DNA of 61,939 nucleotides. Source: Rubripirellula sp. (GTDB taxonomy: Bacteria; Planctomycetota; Planctomycetia; Pirellulales; Pirellulaceae). Location of the stretch: positions 1 to 61,939 of the forward strand of contig JAPKCI010000010.1 of NCBI GenBank assembly GCA_028823035.1, written 5' to 3'. Below, in pieces: positions 54,263-61,939 of the stretch; positions within the stretch are counted from its first letter, which is position 1, and each line of letters opens with the position of its first letter. The translations under genes and the position numbers were made by a program. Below the pieces are notes generated by a model. That model worked only from the letters and a program-made list of their open reading frames with translations. It had not been told where the DNA came from and made no database searches.

Positions 54263-56302
54263 ATGACACGCAACATTCTCGTCACCAGTGCCCTGCCCTA
54301 CGCAAATGGTCCGATTCACATCGGGCACTTGGTGGAGTACATCCAGACTGACATCTGGGTCCGGTTTCAAAAACTTCGCGGCAACCGCTGTATCTATATC
54401 TGCGCTGACGATACCCATGGCACCGCGATCATGATTCGAGCCCGCAAGGAGGGACGGAGCGAAGAAGCATTGATTGAGGCAATGAACGAGGCCCATCAAC
54501 GTGACTTCGCTGGATTTGACATCCAATTTGATCACTATGGCAGCACCAATAGCGAAGCTAATCGCAGTCTCTGTGCCGAGTTTTGGCAAGCGCTGCGTGA
54601 CGATGACCTGATTACCGAGCGATCCATCGAGCAACTCTTTGATCCAGAAGCCGAAACTTTCCTCGCTGATCGTTTTGTGCGCGGCACTTGCCCAAAATGC
54701 GGTAGCCCAGACCAAGCGGGTGACAACTGCACTTGCGGTCACACTTACAATCCTACCGATCTGATCGACCCCAAGAGCACCCTTAGTGGCGCTACTCCAG
54801 TGCTCCGCGAGTCGACACACTTATTTGTTCAACTTGAGAAACTGCACGCATTCCTGAACGATTGGATCGATACCAGCGGAGCTCTGCAAACTGAAGTTGC
54901 CAACTACCTGAAAGGTCATTTTCTGGCGGACGAGCTTCGGGACTGGGACATCAGTCGACCCGCTCCCTACTTCGGTTTTGAAATCCCCGATTCGCCTGGC
55001 AACTATTGGTATGTCTGGTTTGATGCACCGATTGGTTACATTGCCAGCACTCAGGAATGGTGCGAATCAAATGGAGAGCAACTCGCAAACTGGTGGCGCA
55101 ATACAGATTGTGAGATTCACCACTTCATCGGCAAAGACATCACCTATTTCCATACGTTGTTCTGGCCAGGCATGTTAAAGTCCGCTCAATACAACATGCC
55201 AACCAAAGTCCACATTCACGGATTCCTGAATGTCGATGGTAAGAAAATGTCCAAGCGTGATGGAACTTTGGTCGCCGCAGAAACTTACTTAAAACACGCT
55301 GGCCCGTCCTACCTGCGATACTTCTACGCCACCAAACTGACATCTCGTGTCGAAGATCTCGATTTAGGAATCGATGAGTTCACCGAGAAGGTGAACAGCG
55401 ACTTGGTGGGCAAAGTGGTTAACTTGGCAAGCCGCGTTGGGAAATTTGCCCATGCCACGGGGCTATCTGATAGTTATCCCGATGACGGTGGACTGTTTGC
55501 TGCCGCCGCGGCAGCGGGTGATGATATCGCGGAAGCTTACGAATTGGGCGAGTACTCCAAAGCCATGCGAAGAATCATGGAACTGGCTGACACGGCCAAC
55601 CCATTTGTTGAACATGCAAAACCATGGGAAATGAAGAAGGACGAGAGCCGAGTTGATGAACTGCGGGATACCTGCACCGTCGCCTTGAATCTATTTCGAC
55701 AACTCGCAGTTTACCTGTCTCCCGTATTGCCTGAACTGGCAACCAAGTGCGGAGAATTGCTGGGCGAGGAAATTACATCCTGGGATCAAAGCAAAAAGCC
55801 ATTGGTCGGAATCCCTGTTTCAAAATTCAAACGTATGATGGATCGCGTACAACCTGAGGATCTGAAGAAAATGATTGAAGAAAGCAAAGAACTGGCAGCG
55901 GCAGATGCAGCGGCAGCAGATCAACCCACCTTTGATGACAGTGACCAACCCCTCAAGGATGAACCACTAGCGGATGAAATCACCATCGATGAATTTGCAA
56001 AGGTGGATTTACGAGTTGCACGCGTCATCAGTGCCGAACACGTTCCCGAAGCCAACAAACTGCTTAAACTGACTCTCAGCCTTGGCGGTGAAGAACATCG
56101 CCAGGTATTTGCCGGGATCAAAGCCGCCTATGAACCGGAAGCACTTGTTGGGCGACTGGTTGTCATGGTTGCAAATCTCAAACCGCGTAAGATGCGTTTT
56201 GGACTCAGTGAAGGAATGGTCACTGCGGCAGGACCTGGCGGCGCAGATGTTTTCATTCTTGGTGTTGATGACGGGGCACTGCCCGGACAACGTGTGCACT
56301 AA
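54263..56302 (+). CDS. metG: Methionine-tRNA ligase with C-terminal tRNA-binding domain
   Basis: 679 residues. Class I motifs: HIGH at 19-22 ([12 protein letters not shown]) and KMSKR ([11 protein letters not shown]). The connective zinc knuckle [17 protein letters not shown] is intact. An anticodon-binding helical domain follows, then an Ala/Glu-rich linker, then an EMAPII/Trbp111 tRNA-binding domain ([36 protein letters not shown]). It charges initiator and elongator tRNA-Met. Length is normal for the dimeric E. coli type (677). Confidence 0.97.
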   Translation: MTRNILVTSALPYANGPIHIGHLVEYIQTDIWVRFQKLRGNRCIYICADDTHGTAIMIRARKEGRSEEALIEAMNEAHQRDFAGFDIQFDHYGSTNSEANRSLCAEFWQALRDDDLITERSIEQLFDPEAETFLADRFVRGTCPKCGSPDQAGDNCTCGHTYNPTDLIDPKSTLSGATPVLRESTHLFVQLEKLHAFLNDWIDTSGALQTEVANYLKGHFLADELRDWDISRPAPYFGFEIPDSPGNYWYVWFDAPIGYIASTQEWCESNGEQLANWWRNTDCEIHHFIGKDITYFHTLFWPGMLKSAQYNMPTKVHIHGFLNVDGKKMSKRDGTLVAAETYLKHAGPSYLRYFYATKLTSRVEDLDLGIDEFTEKVNSDLVGKVVNLASRVGKFAHATGLSDSYPDDGGLFAAAAAAGDDIAEAYELGEYSKAMRRIMELADTANPFVEHAKPWEMKKDESRVDELRDTCTVALNLFRQLAVYLSPVLPELATKCGELLGEEITSWDQSKKPLVGIPVSKFKRMMDRVQPEDLKKMIEESKELAAADAAAADQPTFDDSDQPLKDEPLADEITIDEFAKVDLRVARVISAEHVPEANKLLKLTLSLGGEEHRQVFAGIKAAYEPEALVGRLVVMVANLKPRKMRFGLSEGMVTAAGPGGADVFILGVDDGALPGQRVH

Positions 56303-56316
56303 GGCAAGGCCGTAAC

Positions 56317-57153
56317 ATGCTGCAGCGAACACTTCGTTCTTTCCGACGTCATCTCCTGAATCGAATGGTGCTGCGACCATCACAGCATCCGATTCAGGTA
56401 TCGCATCAGGAGAGGGTGATGCTGCAATGTGAGTCGCATCAGATTGAGTGCTTTGTCCAGCAAAGTACTCAGGATTCTGAGCCCCCCGACCTGCTGGTCC
56501 TCAAGTTTCCCGGAACTGCTGGGCGGGCAGAGCGTTCAACGACATTCCCGATTTCCATGCTGGATGTACCACGAACGGCGGTGTGGACGTGGAATCCACC
56601 CGGTTACGGCGGCAGTGCTGGACAAGCAAGCCTGTCGACGATGGCTTCGGCAGCCTCCGCGTTCTGGAAAAGAATCACAGAGGAACACGTGGGTCCAGAA
56701 ACATCTGTCTGGCTGTGTGGCAACAGCCTAGGCTGCACGACGGCACTGCATATCGCTGCAACAGCGCAGCCAGATCGAAGTCGGACCGGTTTGATTCTGC
56801 GGAACCCGCCTCCACTGCGCCGCGTTCTCAAACACGCCGCCTCACCGTACCCGCATTTTGGTTTAATCAATCGCGTGATCGCGGACCTGAGCGATTCTAT
56901 GGATAGCATGCTGACAGCCAGGCACGTCGATCTTCATGCTGTTGTTCTGCAGTCGGAACTCGATACGCTGGTTCCGATCGAGTTCCAAAACGAATTACTG
57001 GCTGTCTATGCGGGTCAATGCAGGACTGTTTTGATGGAGGGTCTTGATCACGATGGCCTCACAACCGATCAGCATGAGACACGGATCAACGATTCAATCC
57101 AGTGGTTGTGGGAACACACAGGACCCAATAAGCGCGTCTTCTCAAACAAGTGA
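56317..57153 (+). CDS. Alpha/beta-hydrolase family protein
   Basis: 278 residues, no signal peptide. KFPGTAGRAERSTTFP and TWNPPGYGGSAG form the oxyanion side; the nucleophile elbow is LCGNSLGCTTALHIA; Asp is likely in ESELDTLVPIEF and the His in MEGLDHDGLTTDQHE. It is a cytoplasmic esterase/hydrolase of unknown substrate. The stop overlaps the GNAT start (TGATG), so the two are coupled. It follows metG by 14 bp. Confidence 0.85.
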   Translation: MLQRTLRSFRRHLLNRMVLRPSQHPIQVSHQERVMLQCESHQIECFVQQSTQDSEPPDLLVLKFPGTAGRAERSTTFPISMLDVPRTAVWTWNPPGYGGSAGQASLSTMASAASAFWKRITEEHVGPETSVWLCGNSLGCTTALHIAATAQPDRSRTGLILRNPPPLRRVLKHAASPYPHFGLINRVIADLSDSMDSMLTARHVDLHAVVLQSELDTLVPIEFQNELLAVYAGQCRTVLMEGLDHDGLTTDQHETRINDSIQWLWEHTGPNKRVFSNK

Positions 57154-57665
57154 TGAACAGCGGGCGAAAAATGGACGAGGCACGAGTGCGCAAGGCTGTA
57201 ACGATTGATGCAAACTCCATTGCAGAGATCTACAACCACCATATCGCAATCGGTGGATCAACGTTCGATACACAGCACTGGACAGAGGCCGAGGTCAGTC
57301 AACTTATCGGTGCTACAACACCTCACGCGTGGTTTGTTGCCGAAGTCCATGAACAGATTGTTGGCTGGTCTTCGTCACGCCCGCATAGTACTCGTCATGG
57401 CTATCGATTCGCTTGCGAAACATCGATCTATCTGCGGCCGAATGCAACCGGATGTGGTATCGGAGACCAACTGCAAACCCATCTAGAACAACATTGTCGT
57501 GAAGCCGGGATTCATCACGCGGTTGCGAAAATCATCAGCGACAACCAGCGAAGTATTTCCTTTCATCAGCGCTACGGCTACGAGATTGTTGGTATCCAGA
57601 AAGAAATTGGATACATAAATGGAAACTGGTGTGATGTCACCATCATGCAAAAGGTCTTTGCTTGA
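57153..57665 (+). CDS. GNAT-family N-acetyltransferase (phosphinothricin acetyltransferase-like)
   Basis: 170 residues from ATG 57153 (GTG 57150 also possible). RKAVTIDANSIAEIYNHHI and ETSIYLRPNATGCGIGDQLQTHLE, holding the acetyl-CoA loop (normally R/Q-G-x-G-x-G/A, here ATGCGIG), match the PAT/MddA group. The final NQRSISFHQRYGYEIVG is the typical C-terminal GNAT strand. Substrates in this group range from toxin amines to methionine derivatives; none can be chosen here. Confidence 0.88.
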   Translation: MNSGRKMDEARVRKAVTIDANSIAEIYNHHIAIGGSTFDTQHWTEAEVSQLIGATTPHAWFVAEVHEQIVGWSSSRPHSTRHGYRFACETSIYLRPNATGCGIGDQLQTHLEQHCREAGIHHAVAKIISDNQRSISFHQRYGYEIVGIQKEIGYINGNWCDVTIMQKVFA

Positions 57666-57732
57666 TCGGATACGCGTTGGCAATGATCATCTGCGTTAAA
57701 ACGACGACCAACATCATTCCCTCGCTGCGGCA

Positions 57733-58794
57733 TCAGCGACTTGCCGCACGAGCCTCGGCCAGCATGCTGATCATCTCGGGAAGTATCAGCGAAGCGGGCA
57801 GAGCATAACTCACCACCCGACCGGCACGGGCGATATTGATACCGACCACATTGCCATCGGTGTCGAGTAGGGGTCCGCCGCATTCATTTGGGTCCAATAC
57901 GGTGTCGTGCTGCATGACTTGGTCAAAACCTGTCAATCTCACATTTCTCGGACCATTGACTCTCGCATCGCTTTCAGACTCCCGCATGACGTTTAACTCG
58001 CGAATCGCGGCATCCACATCCATCGTTGTGGGGTCACTCGCGGGATCACTCCGCGTGATCGTCAAACGCACATTCTCGCCAGGAAACATCCCACGCAGGG
58101 TCTCGATCACACCAAGGCGACTTCTCTCTTCACGTCCATTGATCGCAACAATCAGATCTCCCTTTTTCAGTCCAGCTGCCTCGGCACCACTCTCGGCAAA
58201 GACACCACGAACCATGGCCCGACCGGTCCTGTCGTCCTGAAGCAAAACCCCAAGCCGGCCCTGATGGGTAATGCGACGTGGTTTCGCTCCAACGACCCCG
58301 AGTCCAATCGGAGTTGATTTGCGTCCAACACTGATCACAAAGCTGGCAACTGGAGGAATCTCTCCTGTAAATTCTGCGGGGTTAAGCGTGATATCGCCTT
58401 CGACTCGCAGCAGTGCTAAATCGTTGCTTCTGCGGACCGCCGCGACGCGAGCAGGCAGCAACTGACCGTCATTCAAGCGAACGCGAATCGGATCACCGTC
58501 CAATTCGCTACGTTTGGTCAGGATAAATCCGTCCTCAGCCACAACCGTTCCAAGAGCCACTGGACGATCGCCACTATAAACCTGAACGACAGCCCCCTCG
58601 ATTTTTTTAGCAACCGGGCGAACCAACTTCATCATCATGAGGTTGTCACGCCGAGCAAGCGGTTCAAATTGCGCACTCGAAACTTGCGGCACTGCGGACA
58701 GCATCAAGCCAACGAGTGCGAGGGGAGTCTTCTTTAAAATATTGCGCATAATGCTGTTAATCATCTTTGAACCATCAATTGAACCATGAATCAA
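57733..58794 (-). CDS. HtrA-like pseudoprotease with PDZ inserted in the protease domain
   Basis: 353 residues; signal peptide after a short leader (TPLALVGLMLSAVPQVSSA). The first half of a trypsin fold (ALGTVVAEDGFILTKRSEL) has S96 in place of the catalytic His; D125 is kept (SNDLALLRV). A PDZ domain (about 178-250: GRLGVLLQ, ESGAEAAGLKKGDLIVAINGRE) follows, and only then the second half of the trypsin fold, with DPNECGGPLLDTDGNVVGIN, where C305 replaces the Ser. So the PDZ sits inside the protease domain and two of three triad residues are changed. Its start overlaps the stop of the intact protease gene (ATGA), so they are coupled. It is probably a regulator or scaffold. Confidence 0.85.
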   Translation of the reverse strand: MIHGSIDGSKMINSIMRNILKKTPLALVGLMLSAVPQVSSAQFEPLARRDNLMMMKLVRPVAKKIEGAVVQVYSGDRPVALGTVVAEDGFILTKRSELDGDPIRVRLNDGQLLPARVAAVRRSNDLALLRVEGDITLNPAEFTGEIPPVASFVISVGRKSTPIGLGVVGAKPRRITHQGRLGVLLQDDRTGRAMVRGVFAESGAEAAGLKKGDLIVAINGREERSRLGVIETLRGMFPGENVRLTITRSDPASDPTTMDVDAAIRELNVMRESESDARVNGPRNVRLTGFDQVMQHDTVLDPNECGGPLLDTDGNVVGINIARAGRVVSYALPASLILPEMISMLAEARAASR

Positions 58795-59891
58795 TCGCCG
58801 CGGCCGATCACCACTCTTAAGAAGAGCGGTTTGCCCTCGCGATCCACTCGCACCCGAACATTTTCACCAGGCATCGTCTCAGACACTGCTTTTTTCAGCG
58901 ACTGAAAATCCGTAATTGTTCGTTCGCCAAATACTTTGACGGTGTCTCCCGCTTTAAATCCTGCTTGCATGGCTGCCGAGTCGGGCCGCACCTCTTCGAT
59001 CACCGCATCTGGTTTCTGAGAATTGCCCTGGACACCCAATACGGGGCGAAAACCAGGCAGCGTACCCCAGAGCTCTCCAGCTTCAAGACGTTTCCATGAG
59101 AGGGTGTAGTTATCGATTGGTATATGCAAATTTTCTTCAACGTCGTTTCCAATGCGGCTGTGAATCGCAATCAGTCGTCCCGACAGATCAAACAATGGTC
59201 CACCGCTGTCGCCGCCGATCAATGCGCAGTCGGTAGTTAAAACCCATCGGTCCACGCGGGCAATTCGGCCGACCCGTGTGACTGCACCCCGTTCCTGGTC
59301 AAACCCACTCGGGTGCCCAGTAGCGATGCACCACATGCCAGTTGCAAGTTTGCCACTGGTCCCCATCGTCGCGTGAGGCCATTCCTTACCGTCATTCTGG
59401 CCTGGATCAATTTTCAACATCCCCGCGTCGACATTCCTGTTCAAACCGAGAGTCTTTGCCTCCAGCTTTCTTCCATTTGAGAGAATAACCGTCGCTTTCC
59501 TACCTGGTCGCATGACGACATGAGCGGCCGTCAAAACGGTCCCATCGCCGTCTATAATGACCCCGCAGCCTTGGGATTGTCCAATCCTGATACTTACCGT
59601 ACAGGCCACCGCGGCTTCAGATACACGGGCAAACTGTCCTTCAAGCGACTGGAGCTGGACGATCGACTTAGGTACTTTGCCGGAAGTGAAAATTCCCTGC
59701 AACTCGCTGGGCACCGCCGTTTCGGTTCCCGAGTCGGACTTTGCTGACTCGAAAACTGAATCATCCTGAGCCCAAGCCGACAGACCGCCGGAAAGCAAAC
59801 TCAGGAGGATGCAAAGGACCGTAATCACAAGACAATGATGCTTGCCGACGTGGTACGTCGTGCGTAGGTAAATTTGCAAAGCTGCCTCCAA
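58791..59891 (-). CDS. Secreted S1C (HtrA/DegP-like) serine protease with PDZ domain
   Basis: 366 residues. After a hydrophobic N-terminal segment (HHCLVITVLCILLSLLSGG, ending near AWA) comes a trypsin domain with an intact triad: H124 in LTAAHVVM, D155 in NVDAGMLKI and S229 in IGGDSGGPLF. A PDZ domain (about 275-362: VIEEVRPDSAAMQAGFKAGDTVKVF) follows in the usual HtrA order. HtrA proteases handle misfolded envelope proteins. It is the first gene of a pair; the pseudoprotease start overlaps its stop by 4 bp. Confidence 0.92.
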   Translation of the reverse strand: MEAALQIYLRTTYHVGKHHCLVITVLCILLSLLSGGLSAWAQDDSVFESAKSDSGTETAVPSELQGIFTSGKVPKSIVQLQSLEGQFARVSEAAVACTVSIRIGQSQGCGVIIDGDGTVLTAAHVVMRPGRKATVILSNGRKLEAKTLGLNRNVDAGMLKIDPGQNDGKEWPHATMGTSGKLATGMWCIATGHPSGFDQERGAVTRVGRIARVDRWVLTTDCALIGGDSGGPLFDLSGRLIAIHSRIGNDVEENLHIPIDNYTLSWKRLEAGELWGTLPGFRPVLGVQGNSQKPDAVIEEVRPDSAAMQAGFKAGDTVKVFGERTITDFQSLKKAVSETMPGENVRVRVDREGKPLFLRVVIGRGD

Positions 59892-60007
59892 TCGCGAAAC
59901 GAAATTGCGATCGCATATTCACATATGAATGTGCATTGACCAACGTATTGTAACTTCTATTCAAGGTCTTGGAAAAAGCGACCACTCTTTTAAGAAAACA
60001 ACATGAA

Positions 60008-60874
60008 ATGAACGATGTTTCGGGTCAAACGCTAATTTTCGGCTGCGGCTACCTCGGTAGGCGGATCGCAGGGCTGTCAATCCGTGACGGAAATGAGGTG
60101 TGGGCAACCACGCGGCAAACCGCAAAAAAACGGGATCTTGCCGGGTTGGGAATCCGGCCCATCCTTGCCGATTGGTCAGATCGCCGATCACTTGCAGCCC
60201 TTCCTGAGGTCGATCGGATCGTTGTTTGCGTCAGCTATGATCGCCAGAGCAACCTCAGCCGATTGGATTCGCAGGTAGGCGGACTACGGAATCTGCTGCT
60301 GGCAATCTCGCCCAAGACGACAATTTGTTACGTCAGCACCACAGGCGTCTATCACCAACTTGGTGGCCAGTGGGTGGATGAAGCCAGCCCAACACACCCT
60401 GCACGTGAGGGCGGGCGAGCACACCTGATGGCAGAAGAGCTATTGCACCGACTCCGCCCTCACTCAGAATGGACGGTGCTGCGTCTCGCAGGTATCTATG
60501 GGCCGGGCAGGGTTCCACGCGCTGCCGATGTGATCGCGGGACGTCCCATCGCGTCGCCCCAAGACGGATTCCTGAATCTGATCCACGTCGACGATGCAGC
60601 CAAAGCCGTTCGCGCCGCATGGCAACGACCCAAACAGCGACTATACGTCGTGAGTGATGACCAACCGGTACTGAGAGGGCAATTTTATGAAGAAATCGCA
60701 AGGCAGACAGGTGCCGCAGCACCGCGGTTTGTACTCCCAACTGCCGGCTCGCCAGTCAGCATGCGTTCTGAAAGCAATAAACGCGTATGGAATCGACGGA
60801 TGAAACGCGACTTGCATTCAAAGTTGCAATTCCCCACCTATCGAGAAGGTTTGGCAAGCATCTTGCAGAGTTAG
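60008..60874 (+). CDS. NAD(P)-dependent epimerase/dehydratase-type SDR protein
   Basis: 288 residues from ATG 60008; the frame opens at TTG 59969 but the extra residues are not SDR-like. The nucleotide loop is FGCGYLGRRIAGL (GxGxxG type). ICYVSTTGVYHQLGG, RLAGIYGPGRVPR and LIHVDDAAKAV match the ActC/YeeZ-like extended SDR group. The active-site Lys of the YxxxK motif is not apparent after GVYHQ, so catalysis is unclear. Its stop overlaps a short tandem repeat (60870 onward). Confidence 0.83.
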   Translation: MNDVSGQTLIFGCGYLGRRIAGLSIRDGNEVWATTRQTAKKRDLAGLGIRPILADWSDRRSLAALPEVDRIVVCVSYDRQSNLSRLDSQVGGLRNLLLAISPKTTICYVSTTGVYHQLGGQWVDEASPTHPAREGGRAHLMAEELLHRLRPHSEWTVLRLAGIYGPGRVPRAADVIAGRPIASPQDGFLNLIHVDDAAKAVRAAWQRPKQRLYVVSDDQPVLRGQFYEEIARQTGAAAPRFVLPTAGSPVSMRSESNKRVWNRRMKRDLHSKLQFPTYREGLASILQS

Positions 60875-60921
60875 CTCAGCCCGTTAGCTCAACCCGTTAG
60901 CTCAACCCAGAGGCCCAACCC
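60870..60921. repeat. 13-bp tandem repeat at the 3' end of the SDR gene
   Basis: Three head-to-tail 13-mers (GTTAGCTCARCCC, first copy with G at position 10) at 60870-60882, 60883-60895 and 60896-60908, followed at 60909-60921 by a related unit, AGAGGCCCAACCC, and the start of another. The first copy contains the TAG stop of the SDR gene. Slippage-prone; function, if any, unknown. Confidence 0.85.
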
Positions 60922-61050
60922 AGAGGCGCAGTTGAGCTGTCACCATTCGGAATTGCTTCAAGTGTGGCTGCTAAGATGGGGTTATCGCATCCATCAACCA
61001 ATCCGTATAATGCGACAGAAGATTTCCTCATCTCACTCTTAACGAACATC

Positions 61051-61845
61051 ATGCTAACCCGCAAACCGATTTTTCCCGGAATCATTGAACTGAACTTTCA
61101 GGCAGGGGAAGTGTTCGGTTGCAATGTCTATCTGGTTCATGACAACGATGAGTGGATTTTGATTGATATCGGATACGAGGAAACGGTCGACGATTTCGTC
61201 GAAATCATTCGCCAACTCGACTTTCCACTTTCACGCTGCAAAACACTTGTCGCCACCCATGCCGATGTGGATCACATTCAGGGACTTGCCAAGGCCAAAC
61301 AGTTACTGAAGACGACGGTCACCGCCCATCCCAATGCTGTTGATCCCCTACAGTCCGGTGACACGCTAGTCACCCTTGCTGAAATAGCAGCTCAGAATCT
61401 AAAGATGGCGATGCCTCCCGTCGAAATCGAGCACGAGGTAAACGATGGGGATGTCATTGAAGTCGGATCGCTGAAGGTCGAAGTCTGGCACACTCCCGGA
61501 CACACCAATAGCCAATTGGCATTCCGAATTGGTGATGTTCTGTTGAGTGGTGACAACATCTATCGAGATGGTTGCATCGGTGCCATTGACGCTCACCATG
61601 GAAGTGACATCCAAGCGTTCGTGAACTCGCTTGAACGGATCCGTGATAGCGACGTCAAATGGTTGGCACCGAGTCATGGACCGATCTTTCCCAACGATCG
61701 TGAGTTACTTGATGCAACGATCCAGCGTGTCCGCAGTTATCTAAAAATGGCCGACTTCGGCACGCTCGCCGAAAGCTGGCCTCTGATGGATGAATGGGAC
61801 GAAGAAGTAGCCGCAGGGCGGCTTCCTGACGGTCTCCAACCGTAA
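61051..61845 (+). CDS. MBL-fold metallo-hydrolase
   Basis: 264 residues from ATG 61051; the frame is open from GTG 60964 but those residues are not conserved-looking. Metal motifs: THADVDHIQG (a variant of HxHxDH with Ala between, first His and Asp-His kept), VEVWHTPGHTNSQLAF, and VLLSGDNIYRDG. A final SHGPIF supplies another His. The family is broad (glyoxalase II, lactonase, flavoprotein types); the substrate cannot be chosen. It is the last full gene in the window. Confidence 0.88.
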   Translation: MLTRKPIFPGIIELNFQAGEVFGCNVYLVHDNDEWILIDIGYEETVDDFVEIIRQLDFPLSRCKTLVATHADVDHIQGLAKAKQLLKTTVTAHPNAVDPLQSGDTLVTLAEIAAQNLKMAMPPVEIEHEVNDGDVIEVGSLKVEVWHTPGHTNSQLAFRIGDVLLSGDNIYRDGCIGAIDAHHGSDIQAFVNSLERIRDSDVKWLAPSHGPIFPNDRELLDATIQRVRSYLKMADFGTLAESWPLMDEWDEEVAAGRLPDGLQP

Positions 61846-61870
61846 CGCTCAACACCGACCGTCGCGTGCG

Positions 61871-61939
61871 CAGTTTCCAGATCTCAGTTTCCAGATCTCA
61901 GTTTCCAGATCTCAGTTTCCAGATCTCAGTTTCCAGATC
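61871..61939. repeat. 14-bp tandem repeat running off the window end
   Basis: Unit CAGTTTCCAGATCT repeated head to tail from 61871: four perfect copies and 13 bp of a fifth, cut by the window edge. Each full unit contains the BglII site AGATCT. It lies 25 bp after the MBL-fold gene. Total length cannot be known from this window. Confidence 0.95.

Noticed and set aside
1-61939. tRNA, rRNA, CRISPR, transposase, integrase or phage genes
   Set aside because: I looked on both strands for characteristic sequences and proteins and found none.

Overview
The window reads as a chromosomal segment of a planctomycete, most likely from the Pirellulaceae (Rhodopirellula/Blastopirellula-like). The evidence is the gene content: a PSCyt1/PSD1 (DUF1549/DUF1553) protein followed by a DUF1501 protein, two DUF1080 proteins, a formylglycine-type sulfatase, an ECF sigma factor overlapping a Ser/Thr kinase with a TPR-rich tail, many secreted proteins, and Ser/Thr kinase-like membrane proteins. 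No tRNA, rRNA, CRISPR array, insertion sequence or prophage was recognised.

Layout. 0-5 kb: a secreted ThuA-DUF1080 protein, HemB, a methyltransferase, then an HD-GYP/PilZ gene pair. 5-14 kb: a membrane pseudokinase, then a glycogen/sugar block (GlgA, GalT-like, GH57). 14-19.4 kb: a soluble histidine kinase, LL-diaminopimelate aminotransferase, ribosomal protein S20, and a coupled CobA-HemD / CMD / MobA set. 19.4-23.2 kb: a minus-strand TadE/TadG-like operon led by an unknown secreted protein and preceded by a clear cyclic-di-GMP-I (GEMM) riboswitch, then MoeA. 23.5-29 kb: a small membrane protein and an EF-hand / PSD1 / DUF1501 operon. 29-38.4 kb: ECF sigma plus kinase, sulfatase plus ribokinase-like gene, a small HExxH protein, a zinc dehydrogenase, and a receiver-ATPase regulator. 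38.5-45 kb: two secreted esterase-like hydrolases, a CsrA with a long tail, and asparagine synthetase. 45-49.3 kb: a four-gene minus-strand module (coiled-coil envelope protein, degenerate FHA-like protein, polytopic Ser/Thr kinase, single-pass membrane protein). 50-62 kb: a possibly interrupted small gene, a DUF1080-PhoD protein, a thioredoxin-trypsin fusion, MetG, a hydrolase and a GNAT enzyme, an overlapping protease/pseudoprotease pair, an SDR enzyme, an MBL-fold enzyme, and a 14-bp tandem repeat running off the window.

Three features look most worth follow-up. First, c-di-GMP appears as turnover enzyme (HD-GYP), protein receptor (PilZ) and RNA receptor (the riboswitch), with the RNA placed to control a reduced Tad/Flp-like gene set. 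Second, catalytically dead relatives of signalling enzymes recur: a kinase without VAIK Lys, HRD or DFG, and an HtrA-like protein with His and Ser replaced and its PDZ domain inside the protease domain, made next to an intact protease. Third, the FHA-like / kinase / membrane module has overlapping genes and no recognisable described counterpart. Functional calls rest on motif reading by eye; no database search was run.
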